Source: Fodinibacter sp963811825
Lineage (GTDB): Bacteria > Actinomycetota > Actinomycetes > Actinomycetales > Dermatophilaceae
NCBI GenBank assembly: GCA_963811825.1
Contig: CAWESS010000007.1
Location: forward strand, 79,158 to 143,157
Reading direction: 5' to 3'
DNA: 64,000 bases
Shown one piece after another: positions 60,929-64,000 of the stretch; positions within the stretch are counted from its first letter, which is position 1, and the number at the start of each line of letters is the position of its first letter. Made by a program: the position numbers and the translations under genes. Below the pieces are notes generated by a model. The model was not told the origin of the DNA and searched no databases. It worked only from the letters and a program-made list of their open reading frames with translations.

Positions 60929-61861
60929 TCAGAGCGTGAACTGGAAGTAGCTGAAGCCGGGGAAGACGGCGAAGAGCACGGTGACCGGAAGGATGAGGAA
61001 GACGACCGGAACCATCATGGCGATCTCCTTGCGTCCACCCGCCTCCATGAGGCCTCGGCGGCCCTCCTCACGGACGTCCTGCGCCTGCGCCCGCAACACC
61101 TCCGCCAGCGGGGTGCCTCGTTGGACGGCGATGACGACGCCGTCGACGAAGCGGCGCAGGCTGGGTAGCCCGGTGCGGTCGGCGAGACCCTGGAGGGCCG
61201 TCGGGAGGTTTGCACCCGCCCGGGCATCGGCCAGGCACCTGCGGAGCTCGCCGGCAAGCTCGCCGCCGGACAGCCGGCAGACGCGGTCGAGGGCACCCAC
61301 CGCCCCTTCTCCGGCAGCCACTGCGAGCGCCAACAGCTCTGCGACAGTGGGGAACTCCATGAGCATCCGCGCCTCACGACGGTCGGCTCGACGGGACAGG
61401 TTGTAGTCGGCGCCCGTGACGCCGAGCCCCGCGCCGATGAGCGTCATCATGACGACGGCGACGGCACCGGAATCCCGCAGGATGAGTGCCGTGGTTCCGA
61501 GCAGACCACCCGCGGCTGCGCCGAGGCCGCCCCACAGGACCTGCTCGGCCCGGAATCGGTCGACGTCCGCGGCCAGTCCGGCCCGCTGCTGGCGCCGCCG
61601 GACGGATTCGGCACCACCCATCACCCGCTCCACCAACGCCCCGAGGTCGCGGACCACCGGCGCAGCCACCACCGCGAGCGCGCCTCCCCGTGGTCGCTCG
61701 GGGTCGAGCAGACGCGACGGTCGAGGGGTGTCACGCAGGTAGGGGACAACTCGCCCGGCCAACCCCTGCCGGCGGTGGCGCGGCATCCCGACCCACACCA
61801 GCATGAGGCCGCAGCCCAGGAGGAAGCCGAGGAGCGCGCCCGAGCGTGCCAGCGAGCTCAT
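60929..61861 (-). CDS. TadC-type inner-membrane assembly protein (GspF family)
   Basis: A 310-residue GspF-domain protein. FLLGCGLMLVWVGMP is the first helix; AALGGLGTTALILRDSG, VMMTLIGAGLGVTGADY and the final VVFLILPVTVLFAVFPGFSYFQ are further helices. LMEFPTVAELLALAVAAGEGA and GLADRTGLPSLRRFVDGVV are GspF marks. It is the second of a TadB-TadC pair, joined to the upstream gene by ATGA. Confidence 0.85.
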   Translation of the reverse strand: MSSLARSGALLGFLLGCGLMLVWVGMPRHRRQGLAGRVVPYLRDTPRPSRLLDPERPRGGALAVVAAPVVRDLGALVERVMGGAESVRRRQQRAGLAADVDRFRAEQVLWGGLGAAAGGLLGTTALILRDSGAVAVVMMTLIGAGLGVTGADYNLSRRADRREARMLMEFPTVAELLALAVAAGEGAVGALDRVCRLSGGELAGELRRCLADARAGANLPTALQGLADRTGLPSLRRFVDGVVIAVQRGTPLAEVLRAQAQDVREEGRRGLMEAGGRKEIAMMVPVVFLILPVTVLFAVFPGFSYFQFTL

Positions 61862-62727
61862 CGCAGCACCCGCTCGTCCTCGGGCAGACGGCCGATGCGG
61901 AGCATGGACCAGTACGCGACGGCGGTGAGAACCCCGCCCACGGCGAGGACCACGAATCCGAGACCACTGGCGTACGCACGCACCGACTGCGGGTTGGTCG
62001 AGAGCATCGCCAACACGAGCCACGGTGCCGCAACGGCCAGTCGCGCGGCGTTGACGGTCCACGACTGCCGGGTCTCGAGCTCGGCACGCGTCCGCGCATC
62101 CTCGCGCAGGAACCCGGACAAGGTACGCAGGAGGTGTCCGAGGTCGGTGCCCCCCACCTCGCGGGCGATCCGCAGGCTCTCCACGAGCCGGTCGCCGACC
62201 GGGTCGCTGAGGCGTTCCTTGAGATGGTCGAGCGAGTCGTGGAAACGACCGCTGAGTCTGTAGTCGTCCGCAAAGGCGAGGAACGGCTCGCGCAGCTCGT
62301 CAGGACCACGAGTTCCCAGCTGGGACAGTGCCTCTGGCAGCGCCATGCCGGCCCGCACCGCGGACGTGATGTTGTCGACGGCATCCGGCCACAGGTCCCG
62401 CAACTTGGCCCGGCGCGCGCGAGCGCGCCTGCGCACCACGGCGATCGGGATGAACGACGCCATCAACGCGAAGCACGCGGCGATCGGCAGGACACCGATG
62501 GCCGCCTGCACGAACGCCAGCACGAGCACGAACGCGATGACGCAGGAAGCCAACAGCGTGCGCACCGAGAGCCCGGCGAAACCTGCCTGGACGATCTCGT
62601 CGGACAGCCGCCCCAGGGGCCCGATGCGCTTGGCCGTGCGCGGGCTGCGCGGGGCCGGCACCCAGAAGCTCCACCAGATGAGGAAGAGCCCCAGACCCAG
62701 GAGCAGCCCGAGCAGCAGACCGGTCAT
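61858..62727 (-). CDS. TadB-type inner-membrane assembly protein (GspF family)
   Basis: A 289-residue GspF-like protein: TGLLLGLLLGLGLFLIWWSFW at the start, ASCVIAFVLVLAFVQAAIGVLP, LRDLWPDAVDNITSAVRAGMALPEAL and ARTRAELETRQSWTVNAARLAVAAPWLVLAML. Coupled by ATGA to CpaF upstream and TadC downstream. Confidence 0.85.
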   Translation of the reverse strand: MTGLLLGLLLGLGLFLIWWSFWVPAPRSPRTAKRIGPLGRLSDEIVQAGFAGLSVRTLLASCVIAFVLVLAFVQAAIGVLPIAACFALMASFIPIAVVRRRARARRAKLRDLWPDAVDNITSAVRAGMALPEALSQLGTRGPDELREPFLAFADDYRLSGRFHDSLDHLKERLSDPVGDRLVESLRIAREVGGTDLGHLLRTLSGFLREDARTRAELETRQSWTVNAARLAVAAPWLVLAMLSTNPQSVRAYASGLGFVVLAVGGVLTAVAYWSMLRIGRLPEDERVLR

Positions 62728-63953
62728 GGCACACCCGGCGCGAGGAGCGCGGACAAGTCGTAGCCGGCACGCTCGAAGCGGTCCTCGTGCGGCGGGAACC
62801 CTTCGGCACGTCGCAGGTCGCCGCCGCGCCTCACGAACAGGTCGGCGATCTCCACGACGTCACCCTCGACGCGGCCGGGGACGGCTGCGATCTCACGCAC
62901 CACGCGCCGGCCGTCGCGTTCGAGGGCGGCGTGGATGACGAGGTCGATCGAGGATGCGACGGTGGGGACGACGAACCGCGCCGACACGTTCTCACCGGCG
63001 AGCAGGGGAAGAGTGCACATCTTGGTCACCGCTTCGCGGGCGCTGTTCGCGTGGATGGTGCACATGCCGGGAAGCCCGGAGTTCAGGGCGATGAGCAGAT
63101 CGAGGCTCTCGGCCTGGCGCACCTCACCGACGACGATGCGCGAGGGGCGCATGCGCAGGGCCTCCTTGACGAGCCGCCGCAGCGGGATCTCGCCGGTGCC
63201 TTCGAGCGACGGCTGGCGACACTGCATCGCCGCGACGTCACGATGCGGGATGCGCAGCTCGAAGACCTCCTCGCAGGTGACGATCCGTTCACGCGGCGGG
63301 ACCGCTGCACCCAGGCAATTGAGGAAGGTCGTCTTCCCTGCCTGCGTCCCGCCGGCGACGAGGATGTTGAGGCCGGCCACCACCGCCGCCTCGAGGAACT
63401 GTGCGGCCTGCCGGGTCAGGGTGCCCAGGCGAACGAGGTCGTCCATCGAGTCGGCCTTGATGACGAACTTCCGCACGTTGACGAACCAGTGTTCGCGGGT
63501 GATGTCAGGGATGACGACATGCAGCCGACTGCCGTCGGGGAGAACGGCATCCACGAAGGGAGTGGACAGATCCACCCGGCGACCGGACGACTTCAGCATC
63601 CGTTCGACGAGGTCACGCACCTGGTCATGGCTGAGCAGGGTGGTCGTCAGTTCGGCGACGCCACTTCGCGCGATGAAGACCTTCGAGGGCTCGTTCACCC
63701 AGATCTCTTCGACGCTCGGGTCGTCGAAGTACTGCTGCAACGGCCCGTAGCCCGCGACGCTGTCCCACACCGAGCGAGAGGCCGCATCGAGGTCCGGGAG
63801 CACCGGCATCCCACCCGAGAGGGAGCGCTCGTCGTAGTCCGAGACCGCCTCGCCGACGAGCCGGCGCACGGCCACCTCGTCGCGCGCCGGGTCCAGCCCG
63901 GATCGACGGATGAGCTCGCGCACCTCGTTCTCGAGCGTGCGGACGGCATCCAT
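62724..63953 (-). CDS. CpaF/TadA pilus-assembly ATPase
   Basis: A 409-residue type II/IV secretion ATPase. The N-terminal domain includes SVEEIWVNEPSKVF; Walker A is VAGGTQAGKTTFLN near residue 200; the Asp box PSRIVVGEVRQAESLD and the His box GMCTIHANSAREAV follow. It drives pilus assembly through TadB and TadC. Only about 50 bp remain upstream, so any TadZ/Ssd-like gene is beyond the window. Confidence 0.92.
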   Translation of the reverse strand: MDAVRTLENEVRELIRRSGLDPARDEVAVRRLVGEAVSDYDERSLSGGMPVLPDLDAASRSVWDSVAGYGPLQQYFDDPSVEEIWVNEPSKVFIARSGVAELTTTLLSHDQVRDLVERMLKSSGRRVDLSTPFVDAVLPDGSRLHVVIPDITREHWFVNVRKFVIKADSMDDLVRLGTLTRQAAQFLEAAVVAGLNILVAGGTQAGKTTFLNCLGAAVPPRERIVTCEEVFELRIPHRDVAAMQCRQPSLEGTGEIPLRRLVKEALRMRPSRIVVGEVRQAESLDLLIALNSGLPGMCTIHANSAREAVTKMCTLPLLAGENVSARFVVPTVASSIDLVIHAALERDGRRVVREIAAVPGRVEGDVVEIADLFVRRGGDLRRAEGFPPHEDRFERAGYDLSALLAPGVP

Positions 63954-64000
63954 GACAGCCCTCCCCCACAGTCACCCCAGGCCGCCCCTCGACGACCCGA
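63954..64000. other. Window edge
   Basis: No gene can be defined in these last bases; they probably hold the end of the preceding gene of the Tad operon. Confidence 0.4.

Overview
The window is high-GC DNA with GTG/ATG starts and many 4-bp stop/start overlaps. Its marker genes are actinobacterial: DUF3039, DUF2017-ClpS-MurI, DUF3618, DUF2207, a Tad pilus locus, and a tmRNA whose tag reads ANSKRTDFALAA. The best guess is Micrococcales, probably near the Intrasporangiaceae (Janibacter/Knoellia/Tetrasphaera type). That family assignment is inference; no 16S rRNA is present. Most of the window is core chromosome. I see no prophage, insertion sequence or CRISPR array.

Layout, left to right. 0-4 kb: a coupled pair of membrane-anchored dynamin-like GTPases, divergent from thpR. 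4-5.7 kb: tRNA-Arg followed by a gene-poor stretch with hairpins, a VOC protein and a broken DUF1801 gene. 5.7-11 kb: M20 amidohydrolase, PrsW protease, orn, a CopC-domain protein, bcp, and tRNA-His, tRNA-Lys and tRNA-Leu. 11-15 kb: clpS-DUF2017-murI-MBL hydrolase-rph-rdgB, all on the minus strand. 15-23 kb: tyrosine/homogentisate catabolism (hmgA, an unknown gene, fahA, hppD, a Lrp-type regulator), with RDD, DUF427 and alpha/beta-hydrolase genes between. 23-31 kb: two helicases, DUF3039, YqgE, a VanZ-like protein, malic enzyme and a SIMPL protein. 31-36 kb: a YgjV/GNAT-like fusion, ppdK, PAP2 phosphatase and ssrA. 36-42 kb: a likely amine-utilisation operon (ACT-type permease, choline-kinase-like protein, FAD/GcvT oxidase). 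42-47.7 kb: a NarL-type two-component pair with a candidate operator, a membrane protein and a truncated M1 peptidase. 47.9-54 kb: pyruvate carboxylase, CsbD, DUF2207 and smpB. 54-59 kb: prfB, TY-Chap-like gene, ftsE, ftsX and an M23 peptidase, an arrangement for activating septal cell-wall hydrolysis. 59-64 kb: Tad pilus genes (CpaF ATPase, two TadB/C proteins, Flp-like pilin, TadE/TadG pseudopilins).

Two features cut across the window. First, at least ten otherwise well-conserved genes carry one or more single-base frame breaks, with intact protein sequence continuing in another frame. This suggests indel errors in the assembly at least as much as real decay. Second, there are non-coding patterns that the genes do not explain. 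These are a ~108-bp double-hairpin repeat in two inverted copies (28626-28733 and 59258-59365), two long perfect inverted repeats (4881-4940 and 51637-51672), a 13-mer hairpin seen three times, and strong over-use of the word GGCATCC/GGATGCC in both coding orientations.
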